DNA of 64,000 bases. It comes from Flavobacterium panacagri. GTDB taxonomy: Bacteria; Bacteroidota; Bacteroidia; Flavobacteriales; Flavobacteriaceae. Both the position numbers and the translations under genes were made by a program. Below are positions 1-12,052 of this stretch, piece by piece (the first letter of the stretch is position 1; every line of letters begins with the position of its first letter). The stretch lies in contig NZ_CP119766.1 of assembly GCF_030378165.1 (NCBI RefSeq), forward strand, positions 1,612,001 through 1,676,000. Direction: 5' to 3'. The notes under the pieces are model-generated. The model saw only the letters and a list, made by a program, of their open reading frames with translations. It was not told the DNA's origin and made no database searches.

Positions 1-117
1 CATTCCAGCATACCAAAATGGTGGTTCTACTTTTTGGATCTGCGCTTTCGCGGAAGCGGAAAACAACAAAACCAATAGGATTAATTTATAGATAAGTGAT
101 GTTTTTTGGTTTTTCAT
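1..117 (-). CDS. GH13 neopullulanase/cyclomaltodextrinase-like enzyme, N-terminus only
   Basis: Only the first 39 codons lie in the window; the gene runs off the left edge. The start is an ATG at 117. Residues 1-26 form a signal peptide (basic start, leucine-rich core, ending SAKAQ). It is followed by KVEPPFWYAGM, which resembles the opening of the N-terminal domain of Bacteroidetes cyclomaltodextrinase/neopullulanase (SusA-type GH13) proteins. Such enzymes cut maltooligosaccharides, cyclodextrins or pullulan in the periplasm. The placement beside SusB and maltose phosphorylase fits. The gene lies 12 bases downstream of the esterase at 130-825, so the two are probably co-transcribed. The family call rests on a short stretch; the rest of the protein is not visible. 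Confidence 0.65.
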   Translation of the reverse strand, partial: MKNQKTSLIYKLILLVLLFSASAKAQIQKVEPPFWYAGM

Positions 118-129
118 AGTTTGTATTTT

Positions 130-825
130 TTATTTCTTTTGTTCCAGCATCCATTTATAGATTTCAGGTTTTGTTTCGTATAAATACTGAATTTCATGAC
201 CTTCATTTTCTAAACGGGTAAACTTGAAGTTGTTTTTGATTCTACAAGATTCAAGACCTTTTGCAATCCTCTCTGTTTCACTAAATGGAATCTTATCATC
301 GGCTGTGCCGTGAAAAGCCCAAACAGGAATTTTACTGAGATTGCAGACTCTTGTTAAATCACTGTCGTTAATACCGCCGCAAAGGGCTACAACTGCTGCG
401 AATTTATCAGGGAAATCTAAAGCTGTTATATATGCTCCATAACCGCCCATGCTAATTCCTGTTATGTAAATTCTGCTTTTATCGATTCTATATTTTGCTT
501 CTAAATCGGCATATAAGGTTTCGAACCAATTTTCTGTTGACCAATATTTATTGTCTGGACATTGAGGCGAAACAATTATAAAATCGAAATTTTGTCCTTT
601 TTCAACCAGATAAGGCAAGCCGTATGTTTTGAGTTTATTTAAATCATTGCCTTTTTGTCCTCCTCCATGAAGATAAATTACAAGCGGATATTTCTTAGTT
701 TCTTTTGAATACTCTTTTGGCAGATATAATAGGTAATCATATTTAGCGACTACTTTCTGTTGAGAATAAATGTTTATGCCAAAAAATATTAGTAAAATTG
801 TCCAAAATGTTAGTCTGTAATTCAT
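130..825 (-). CDS. Secreted alpha/beta-hydrolase esterase (dienelactone hydrolase/PHB depolymerase-like)
   Basis: 231 aa, ATG start. Residues 1-22 are a signal peptide ending IYSQQ, so the enzyme is exported. The alpha/beta-hydrolase hallmarks are visible: an oxyanion-hole motif LHGGGQ near residue 53, the nucleophile elbow GISMGGYG with Ser125, an Asp in HGTADDKIP near 176, and His210 in ENEGHE. The length is that of a bare hydrolase domain, with no binding module. Related Bacteroidetes proteins are called phospholipase/carboxylesterase or prolyl-oligopeptidase-like, and several act on acylated carbohydrates. The substrate cannot be read from sequence. Its position between SusB and a GH13 gene suggests it removes ester groups from modified starch or glycans; that is inference. 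It is separated from susB by a terminator and palindromic repeats. Confidence 0.75.
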   Translation of the reverse strand: MNYRLTFWTILLIFFGINIYSQQKVVAKYDYLLYLPKEYSKETKKYPLVIYLHGGGQKGNDLNKLKTYGLPYLVEKGQNFDFIIVSPQCPDNKYWSTENWFETLYADLEAKYRIDKSRIYITGISMGGYGAYITALDFPDKFAAVVALCGGINDSDLTRVCNLSKIPVWAFHGTADDKIPFSETERIAKGLESCRIKNNFKFTRLENEGHEIQYLYETKPEIYKWMLEQKK

Positions 826-847
826 TCTCTTTTTTGGGTTCTGATTT

Positions 848-927
848 CCTGCAAGGTTTCCAAAACCTTGTAGGTATAAATTGAGTAAAACTTTAGAAAA
901 CCTACAAGGTTTTGGAAACCTTGCAGG
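848..927. repeat. Perfect 27-bp inverted repeat pair
   Basis: Two 27-base copies, 848-874 and 901-927, are exact reverse complements, separated by 26 bases. Each copy is itself nearly palindromic around an AAGGTTT/AAACCTT core. The pair lies between the terminator of the susB operon and the esterase start. It does not look like a simple terminator, because no T-run follows on either side. It resembles the short palindromic intergenic elements scattered in Flavobacterium genomes. Confidence 0.8.
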
Positions 928-944
928 ACTGACCTGATATAATA

Positions 945-971
945 CCGAACAGGTTTTTAAAACCTGTTCGG
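945..971. repeat. 27-bp near-palindrome related to the neighbouring repeats
   Basis: A self-complementary element with arms CCGAACAGGTTTT and AAAACCTGTTCGG. It has the same length and layout as the copies at 848 and 901 (variable outer bases, AGGTTT/AAACCT core) but different flanks, so it looks like a second subtype of the same repeat family. Confidence 0.75.
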
Positions 972-984
972 ATAAGCTTTTTGC

Positions 985-1031
985 AATTTAAAAAAAAGAC
1001 AAGTAATCTAGGGGGAAATTACTTGTCTTTG
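985..1031 (-). terminator. Rho-independent terminator of the susB operon
   Basis: A 13-bp perfect stem (995-1007 with 1018-1030), a G/C-containing loop and, reading leftward, a run of eight T. It sits just past the susB stop codon at 1037 and closes the MFS-pgmB-GH65-susB operon. Confidence 0.85.
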
Positions 1032-1036
1032 AAAAA

Positions 1037-5481
<4,445 letters not shown>

Positions 5482-5494
5482 TTGTTTAAGTTTT

Positions 5495-5528
5495 AAGAAC
5501 CAAAATGCAATATTGCTTTTGTGTTCTT
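5495..5528 (-). other. Intercistronic hairpin between pgmB and the GH65 gene
   Basis: An imperfect stem of about 15 bp: AAGAAC pairs with GTTCTT, continued by CAAAA/TTTTG and GCAA/TTGC around a two-base loop. It lacks a T-run, so it is not an obvious terminator. It may affect processing or relative expression of the two genes. Confidence 0.5.
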
Positions 5529-5557
5529 GGTGGTTGATTGATTATGATTGATTGATT

Positions 5558-6214
5558 TTATTTTTTGATTAATGATTCAATAAAGTTTTCATCTATAAAG
5601 GTGAAATCTTTAAAGATATAATCAGCTTCATGTAAAATTGTTTCCTCACCAATTCCCACACTTACCATGTCTGCAATGTTTGCTGCCTGAATTCCGGCAA
5701 CAGAATCTTCAAATACAATTGAGTCTTTTGGATCAATATTTAACAATTGAGCCGCTTTTAAGAAAACTTCAGGATCTGGTTTCGCATTGCTGACATCATT
5801 TCCATCAACAATCACATCGAAGTAAGACAGAACACCTGTTTTTTCTAGAATTGGTCTTGCATTTTTGCTGGCAGAGCCTAATGCAATTCCTTGATTTTTT
5901 TCTTTTAATAGTTTTAGAATTTTTAAAACTCCTGGAAGAACCTCACTTTCATCCATGTCAACTAAATAAGAAAGATAATCTTCATTTTTTTGAATCAGCC
6001 ATTTGTCTTTGTCTTCCTGTGAAGCCTCAACATTTCCTAATCCAAGTATAATATCCAAAGAACGAACACGGCTCACACCTTTTAAAAGTTCGTTATCTTC
6101 AAGCGTAAAATTTATGTTTAATGATTGGGCAATTTTCTGCCAGGCCAAAAAGTGGTATTTAGCGGTATCAACGATCACGCCGTCAAGATCGAATATGAAA
6201 GCTTTTTTGTTCAT
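5558..6214 (-). CDS. pgmB: Beta-phosphoglucomutase
   Basis: 218 aa HAD-superfamily protein. The N-terminal motif FIFDLDGVIVDT supplies the phosphorylated nucleophile Asp9 and the acid/base Asp11. The cap helix has the HFLAWQ signature of beta-PGMs, and motif III is seen in VFEDSVAGIQAA near residue 165. It converts beta-glucose 1-phosphate, the product of GH65 phosphorylases, to glucose 6-phosphate in the cytoplasm. It sits between the carrier gene (18 bases upstream) and the phosphorylase gene, the expected order for a phosphorolytic maltose pathway. Length is normal for the family. Confidence 0.93.
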   Translation of the reverse strand: MNKKAFIFDLDGVIVDTAKYHFLAWQKIAQSLNINFTLEDNELLKGVSRVRSLDIILGLGNVEASQEDKDKWLIQKNEDYLSYLVDMDESEVLPGVLKILKLLKEKNQGIALGSASKNARPILEKTGVLSYFDVIVDGNDVSNAKPDPEVFLKAAQLLNIDPKDSIVFEDSVAGIQAANIADMVSVGIGEETILHEADYIFKDFTFIDENFIESLIKK

Positions 6215-6232
6215 TATAATTGAAATTCTTCT

Positions 6233-7588
6233 TTATGATTTTTGAATAGTGTCGTCTACATCTTTTACTTTGTAGACCAAAAGAGCGGCAATTAAAAAGC
6301 TTATTCCGCTGGTAATTAAGGCATAAATTGCATCACCATTATACAGGTATTTTACAATTGGACCGCCAATTAATGCGTTTACAATTTGTGGAATAACAAC
6401 AAAAAAATTGAAGATTCCCATGTAAACTCCCATCTTTTTTGGAGCAATAGATCCCGCAAGAATTGCATATGGCATTGCCAGAATACTTGCCCAGGCAACT
6501 CCAATTAAAATCATTGGCAATACAACCCAGTCTTCATTTGGCATAAAATAAATAGAGATTAAACCTATTCCTCCAATGATTAATGAAACGGCATGAGTTG
6601 ATTTTCGTCCAATTTTTTTTGCGATGTATGGTAAGAAAAACAAAGCGACAATAGCAGAAACTAAGTTGTAAACCCCAAATAGAATTCCGACCCAGTCGCC
6701 AGCGTCTTGATATTGCTGGCTTGAAGTGTCTTCTAGGGGTAATCCGTAAATGTGATGTGCGATTGCAGGCGTTGTAAAAACCCACATTCCGAATAATCCA
6801 AACCAAGAAAAAAACTGTACCCAACTCAGCTGGCGCATGGTTGTTGGCATTTTTGCAAAATCTGTAAAAATGTCTGTGATTTTTGATTTTTCCTCAGAAT
6901 CTGAAACTGCAACATTTTGCGGATCTTCAAATTTTGCCAATTCTTCTGGCGAGTATTCCTTGGTAGTGAATAAAGTTACTAAGATAGAACCAATTAAAAC
7001 TGCTGCACCAATGATAAATGACATAGTCAAATTTAAAGGAACGCTTCCAGGAACTGTACTATTTGGCACACCAAAATACTTCGTTAAAATGTACGGTAAC
7101 GCTGAACCAATTACAGCTCCAAAACCAATTAAAGAAGTTTGAATACTAAATCCTGCAGTACGCTGGTCTGTTCTTAAATTGTCTCCAACAAGTGCTCTGA
7201 AAGGCTCCATTGCGATGTTGAAAGAAGCGTCCATAATCATTAACATTCCAGCACCAACCCAAAGAGCAGGTAAAACAGAAATGAAAATATTAGCCTGCGG
7301 CATTAAGATTAATCCCACCGAAGCTAAAACGGCTCCTACTAAAAAGAAAGGTTTTCGTCTGCCGAATTTCCCCCAGGTTTTATCGCTGTAATGACCAATG
7401 ATTGGCTGCACTATTAATCCCATAAGAGGAGCAATAATCCAAAACCACGAGAGTTCATGCACATCGGCACCAAAAATTTGAAGAATTCTGCTGGCATTTG
7501 CATTTTGTAGTGCAAACCCCATTTGGATTCCCAAGAAACCGAAACTCATATTCCAGATTTCCCAGAAACTTAATTTACGCTTTTCCAT
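6233..7588 (-). CDS. MFS sugar transporter, likely maltose/maltooligosaccharide
   Basis: 451 aa with about 12 hydrophobic segments. It opens with LSFWEIWNMSFGFLGIQ and contains GHYSDKTWGKFGRRKPF, the loop 2-3 signature of the SLC45/sucrose-proton-symporter-like branch of the major facilitator superfamily. Relatives in Bacteroidetes starch loci carry maltose or small glucans across the inner membrane. It is the first gene of the operon with pgmB, maltose phosphorylase and susB. A hydrophilic loop rich in E/D/K lies near residues 215-240. The leader carries overlapping inverted repeats and a LacI-like core motif (7588-7631), so LacI control is likely. Confidence 0.87.
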   Translation of the reverse strand: MEKRKLSFWEIWNMSFGFLGIQMGFALQNANASRILQIFGADVHELSWFWIIAPLMGLIVQPIIGHYSDKTWGKFGRRKPFFLVGAVLASVGLILMPQANIFISVLPALWVGAGMLMIMDASFNIAMEPFRALVGDNLRTDQRTAGFSIQTSLIGFGAVIGSALPYILTKYFGVPNSTVPGSVPLNLTMSFIIGAAVLIGSILVTLFTTKEYSPEELAKFEDPQNVAVSDSEEKSKITDIFTDFAKMPTTMRQLSWVQFFSWFGLFGMWVFTTPAIAHHIYGLPLEDTSSQQYQDAGDWVGILFGVYNLVSAIVALFFLPYIAKKIGRKSTHAVSLIIGGIGLISIYFMPNEDWVVLPMILIGVAWASILAMPYAILAGSIAPKKMGVYMGIFNFFVVIPQIVNALIGGPIVKYLYNGDAIYALITSGISFLIAALLVYKVKDVDDTIQKS

Positions 7589-7631
7589 TATCGTAATTTG
7601 AAAAAATTATACGATAAGCGCTTTGCTTATC
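7588..7631 (-). promoter_or_regulatory. Overlapping inverted repeats and LacI-type operator core upstream of the maltose operon
   Basis: GATAAGC-GCTTT-GCTTATC (7613-7631) is a perfect 7-bp inverted repeat and contains AAGCGCTT, matching the AARCGYTT core of LacI/GalR operators. A second repeat, TTATCGTA (7588-7595) with TACGATAA (7610-7617), shares the GATAA bases and reaches the first base of the start codon. The LacI-family gene lies immediately upstream. Operator use is inference from motif and position. Confidence 0.6.
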
Positions 7632-7709
7632 AAAACTTACTGTTTTTTTCGAAGTAAAAGTAAAAGCCTTGACGGGCGTAAAATTATAAATTATTTTTTT
7701 ATTAATGCT

Positions 7710-7744
7710 AATAAAAAAGCCATAAATATTTTTTACGGCTTTAG
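7710..7744 (-). terminator. Terminator of the LacI-family regulator gene
   Basis: Reading leftward, AAAGCCGTAAA pairs with TTTATGGCTTT across a short T-rich loop, followed by a T-run. It lies 20-55 bases past the regulator stop codon and separates it from the maltose operon. Confidence 0.7.
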
Positions 7745-7765
7745 AATGTGTTGATTTTAAGAAAA

Positions 7766-8800
7766 TTAGTCAGTAGATTCTCGTTTAATAAGATGAGTTT
7801 CTATAACTTCTGTGATATAGTTTTCATTGTGTTCTTCATCATCATCATCTTCCTCGGCTTCAATTCTTTCGATAAGCATTTTAGCTGCTTTATTTCCCAT
7901 TTTTTCACCGCTTTGGCTAACAGTTGTAATGGTTGGAGTTGAATATTTCGAAATTATTCCATCAGTAAAAGCAATTACTGCCAAATCTTCTGGAACTTTT
8001 AAGCCCATTTTATTGGCTGTTTTGATAATTGTGACAGCAAAAAGTTCATTTACAGCAAAAACAGCATCAAAAGCACGATCATGTAGAAGCTGGCTTATGG
8101 TAATTTCGCAGGTATCTACATCTTCAATTTTTATGATTAAATCTTCATTGAAAGGTAATCCATTATCTAATAGTGCTTTTTCGTAGCCGTCAGTTCTTAG
8201 TTTTCCAACGCTTACATAATCAACAGTTGTAACTAATGCAATCTTTTTTCTTCCATTATCAATTAAACTCTGAACGGCTTCATAAGCTGCAGCTTTATCA
8301 TCAATAATTACTTTGTCGCATAAAATGTCATTAGTAACGCGGTCAAACATGACCACCGGCATTCCTTGATTGATAACTTCTGTGATATGATGAAAGTCGC
8401 CTTTGAACTGGGTTTCTTTAGAAAGTGACATGATAAAACCATCGATACTTCCGTTGGCTAACATCTCCATATTTAAGACTTCTTTGTCAAAAGAATCGTC
8501 CGATACACAGATGACAACACTGTAGCCATATTCGTTTGCAACCTGTTCAATTCCGTTGATTACAGTAGAGAAAAAGTAGTGCACAATTTCGGGAATAATA
8601 ATACCAATACTCTTGGTTTTTCGGTTTTTTAAACTGAGAGCAATATTGTTTGGCTTATAGTTGTAAAACTTCGCAAAAGCCTGAACTTTTAGTCGGGTTT
8701 CTTCCCCAATTTCAAGACTGTTTCTAAGTGATTTTGAGACAGTTGAAATCGATACGTCAAGTTCCTTTGCAATCTGTTTTAGGGTTATTTTACGTTTCAT
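7766..8800 (-). CDS. LacI/GalR-family transcriptional regulator of the starch/maltose locus
   Basis: 344 aa. The N-terminal LacI helix-turn-helix is clear: ITLKQIAKELDVSISTVSKSL (residues 4-24), then the hinge KPNNIALSLK. The periplasmic-binding-protein-like effector domain starts at KSIGIIIPEI (about 64) and runs to about 320. It is transcribed alone, between the leftward maltose operon and the rightward susC operon, and has its own terminator. By analogy with other flavobacterial starch loci it should bind a maltose-type sugar and control both operons; this is inference. An odd feature is an acidic stretch, AEEDDDDEEHNE, near residues 318-329 inside the last part of the effector domain. Confidence 0.9.
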   Translation of the reverse strand: MKRKITLKQIAKELDVSISTVSKSLRNSLEIGEETRLKVQAFAKFYNYKPNNIALSLKNRKTKSIGIIIPEIVHYFFSTVINGIEQVANEYGYSVVICVSDDSFDKEVLNMEMLANGSIDGFIMSLSKETQFKGDFHHITEVINQGMPVVMFDRVTNDILCDKVIIDDKAAAYEAVQSLIDNGRKKIALVTTVDYVSVGKLRTDGYEKALLDNGLPFNEDLIIKIEDVDTCEITISQLLHDRAFDAVFAVNELFAVTIIKTANKMGLKVPEDLAVIAFTDGIISKYSTPTITTVSQSGEKMGNKAAKMLIERIEAEEDDDDEEHNENYITEVIETHLIKRESTD

Positions 8801-8941
8801 GTTATTAATTGAAAAAAATCTAATTGATAATAAAGGTATCTGAAATTTTTATAATTGACAATTTTCATACGAAAAGATTACAAAAAATAGAAAGTTTTCA
8901 ACACTACCACGTTTTCGTAACGCAATAAAAATTGTCTGTGG

Positions 8942-8970
8942 TTGAGCATGTTAATAAATTCATAATTTTG
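8942..8970 (+). promoter_or_regulatory. Predicted promoter of the susC operon
   Basis: TTG at 8942-8944, an 18-base spacer and TAATTTTG at 8963-8970. This fits the Bacteroidetes primary-sigma pattern (TTG, then TAnnTTTG). It lies 66 bases before the susC ATG. Confidence 0.65.
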
Positions 8971-9035
8971 AAATTCGAAGTAAAATTAAAAACTTAACTA
9001 ACGTTCACAAACTCAAACTAATTTAAACAAAAAGT

Positions 9036-12017
9036 ATGAAAACAATTTACAAAAAGTTGTTATTTTTATTCCTTCTGCTTCCGTTTACTGTGTTAGCTCA
9101 AAGCACTTTAAGTGGAACAGTAACTGATCGTGCCACGGGTCAGCCAATTCCGGGAGTAAATGTAAATGTTCAAGGTGCTGTAGGAGGTACCTCTACTGAT
9201 TTTGATGGTAAATTCCAATTGCCTAATCTGAAAAATGGAGACAAAATTTTAGTTTCATTTATCGGATACAAAACAGAGACCATTGTGTATAATGGCCAAA
9301 AAAACTTAGCGGTTTCTTTAAGCGAAGATACAAATCAATTACAAGAAGTTGTTGTACAAGTAGGTTATGGTACTGTTAAGAAAAAAGACGCTACAGGATC
9401 TGTATCTCAAATCTCTGCAAAAGAATTTAATAAAGGGATTAACGTAACTCCAGAAAGTTTAATTGGAGGACGTATTGCTGGTGTTAATGTTGTTGGAGGA
9501 GGAGCTCCGGGAGCTAAAGCAGATATTAGAATTCGTGGAGGATCTTCTTTAAGTGCTTCTAACGATCCATTGATTATTTTGGACGGACTTCCATTAAGTA
9601 ATGCTGTTCCAAGTGGAGCAACTAGTATTCTATCTACTATTGATCCAAATGATATTGAATCTTTTACAGTATTGAAAGATGCTTCTGCGGCGGCTATTTA
9701 TGGTTCACGTGCTGCTAATGGTGTAATTGTAATTACAACTAAAAAAGGAACAAAAGGTGGTGTAAAAGTTAATTTCAGCTCTCAAGTAGGTATTAACACA
9801 GTTGCTAATACAGTTGATGTATTAAGTGCAGATCAATTCCGTAATTTAGTAAATACTTTAGGGAATGATGCTCAAAAAGCAACAATGGGTACAGCAAGCA
9901 CTAACTGGCAGAAAGAAATTTTCAATACTGCATTAACTACAAACAATAATATCTCGGTAAGCGGTGCTTTATTTAACAAATTGCCTGTACGTTTATCTGT
10001 TGGAAATGTTGATAATCCTGGAATCTTAAGAAACACTTCTTTTGAAAGAACAACGACATCGATATCGTTAAACCCAGTTTTATTTGATAATCACTTAAAA
10101 ATTGATATTAGCGGAAACTTATCTTTCAGTAAAAATCAATTCCAAGATGAAGATGCTGTTATTGGATCTGCAATTAGTTTCGACCCAACGCAATCTCCTT
10201 ATCAAGCAGGTTCTCGTTATGGAGGATACTTTGAATGGTTAGAGCCAAATGGAAACATAGCATTATTGCCTGCTAAAAATCCAGTTGCAAGATTAAATCA
10301 AGAAGATAAAAGATCTAAATCTACTAGAAAATGGGGGAACATTAGCGTAGACTATAAATTCCACTTCTTTGAAGATTTAAGAGTTGTAGCTGAAGCTGGT
10401 ATCGATAGATTTGACAGCAGCGGATACAACAGACAAAGTACAGAAAGTATTTTAGGATTTCAGCCAGTTCCTTTTACTTCAGCAGGTTATGTGAATTTAG
10501 GAAACTATGATACTTATACAGACGATTTACAAAACAAAAACTTAAATACGTACTTCGTTTATACAAAAAATTTAGGAAAACTTAAATTGGATGCTACTGC
10601 TGGTTACAACTATCAGTTATTCCAAAAAGAAAAATACCAATCTGGAGCGCTTACACAGCCTGTTGAAACAAGAAATGAAGATGTTATCACTGATCCAGAT
10701 ATCAATTTACAATCTTATTTTGGTCGTTTGAACTTAGGATGGGACAGTAAATATTTATTGACTTTAAACTATAGAAGAGATGGAACTTCTCGTTTTTCTG
10801 AAGAAAACAGATGGGGTAACTTTATGGGAGGTGCTTTTGCATGGAATGTTGCTGAAGAATCTTTCTTAAAAGATAACGAAACACTTTCAACTTTAAAATT
10901 AAGAGTTGGTTATGGTACTACAGGACAGCAGGATATTTCTGCTCAGTATGACTATTTAAGAAGAGTAACGCTTGGAACAATTAATACTCAGTATGTGTTT
11001 AATGGTGTTGTTTACAGAACGGCGAGACCAGAAGGATACAACCAAAACATTAAATGGGAAGAATTGGCTGAGATGAATATTGGGGTTGATTTTGGATTCT
11101 TACATGATAGAATTACAGGTTCGATTAATTATTTTGATAAAAAATCAACAGATTTATTGGCAGATGTATTAGTTCCAGATGGCGCTAACTTAAGAAATCA
11201 AGGATTCAATAATATTGGTAACTTAAGAACAAAAGGACTTGAGTTCAGTCTTCAGTCTGATATTATCAAAAAAGATAATTTTAATTGGAATGTTGCGGTT
11301 AATGCTACTTACTTAGATCAAAAGATTGAAAGTTTAGGACAAACTGTAGAAGGTTTCCAAGGTTATGAAGTAGGAGATAATATTAAAGGAGGAAATGGAA
11401 ACAAAGTATTGATTAATACAGTAGGATTTGCTCCAAATTCATTCTTTGTATATGAGCAGTTATACGATGCTAACAAAAAACCAATCGCTGGTGCTTATGT
11501 AGACAGAAACGGAGATGGTAAAATAGATGCAAACGATCGTTACAGATACAAAAAACCAACAGCAGATTATACATTTGGATTGTTCTCAACTTTAAATTAC
11601 AAAAAGTTTGATTTTACAATGAACTGGAGAGCAAGTTTAGGAAATTACATTTTTGATAACGTAAATTCTAACATGGGATATTCAGATGCAGCTTTAAGAA
11701 GAGATAATGATTTATCTAATCTTAGTGCAGATTATCTAAACACTGGTTTCAAATTTGAAGACAATGGCACACAGCGTTATTTATCTAACTATTACATAAA
11801 AGATGCTTCTTTTATCAAATTAGATAACGTAACTCTTGGATATACTTTAGATAAATCTTTATTAAAAGATGTTTCATTAAGATTCTCTGCTGGTGTTCAA
11901 AACGTTTTTGTACTTACAAAATATGATGGGTTAGATCCGGAGAAATTCAACGGAATTGATGGTAATGTTTACCCAAGAGCAAGAACATTCTTGTTTGGAG
12001 TAAATGCAAGTTTCTAA
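9036..12017 (+). CDS. susC: SusC/RagA-type TonB-dependent outer-membrane transporter
   Basis: 993 aa. The signal peptide covers residues 1-22 (ending TVLAQ). A carboxypeptidase-D regulatory-like domain follows (SGTVTDRATGQPIPG to about 105), then the TonB plug (QEVVVQVGYGTVKKKDATGS; GSRAANGVIVITTKKG near 228) and a 22-strand barrel ending in NASF with the usual terminal Phe. It forms a lidded complex with the SusD lipoprotein and imports oligosaccharides in a TonB-driven step. Next to alpha-amylase, SusB and maltose phosphorylase, the ligand should be maltooligosaccharide. It is first in a rightward operon, and susD follows after 35 bases. Confidence 0.93.
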   Translation: MKTIYKKLLFLFLLLPFTVLAQSTLSGTVTDRATGQPIPGVNVNVQGAVGGTSTDFDGKFQLPNLKNGDKILVSFIGYKTETIVYNGQKNLAVSLSEDTNQLQEVVVQVGYGTVKKKDATGSVSQISAKEFNKGINVTPESLIGGRIAGVNVVGGGAPGAKADIRIRGGSSLSASNDPLIILDGLPLSNAVPSGATSILSTIDPNDIESFTVLKDASAAAIYGSRAANGVIVITTKKGTKGGVKVNFSSQVGINTVANTVDVLSADQFRNLVNTLGNDAQKATMGTASTNWQKEIFNTALTTNNNISVSGALFNKLPVRLSVGNVDNPGILRNTSFERTTTSISLNPVLFDNHLKIDISGNLSFSKNQFQDEDAVIGSAISFDPTQSPYQAGSRYGGYFEWLEPNGNIALLPAKNPVARLNQEDKRSKSTRKWGNISVDYKFHFFEDLRVVAEAGIDRFDSSGYNRQSTESILGFQPVPFTSAGYVNLGNYDTYTDDLQNKNLNTYFVYTKNLGKLKLDATAGYNYQLFQKEKYQSGALTQPVETRNEDVITDPDINLQSYFGRLNLGWDSKYLLTLNYRRDGTSRFSEENRWGNFMGGAFAWNVAEESFLKDNETLSTLKLRVGYGTTGQQDISAQYDYLRRVTLGTINTQYVFNGVVYRTARPEGYNQNIKWEELAEMNIGVDFGFLHDRITGSINYFDKKSTDLLADVLVPDGANLRNQGFNNIGNLRTKGLEFSLQSDIIKKDNFNWNVAVNATYLDQKIESLGQTVEGFQGYEVGDNIKGGNGNKVLINTVGFAPNSFFVYEQLYDANKKPIAGAYVDRNGDGKIDANDRYRYKKPTADYTFGLFSTLNYKKFDFTMNWRASLGNYIFDNVNSNMGYSDAALRRDNDLSNLSADYLNTGFKFEDNGTQRYLSNYYIKDASFIKLDNVTLGYTLDKSLLKDVSLRFSAGVQNVFVLTKYDGLDPEKFNGIDGNVYPRARTFLFGVNASF

Positions 12018-12052
12018 TAGTACATTGAAAAACAAATTTTAAAACATACAAA

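Noticed and set aside
848..971. Palindromes read as terminators
   Set aside because: They lack T-runs, and a proper terminator for susB is already present at 985-1031.
7827..8186. A 119-codon plus-strand frame beginning with a poly-Ser stretch
   Set aside because: It is the mirror of the acidic GAT/GAA run in the LacI-family gene; no start context and no plausible protein.
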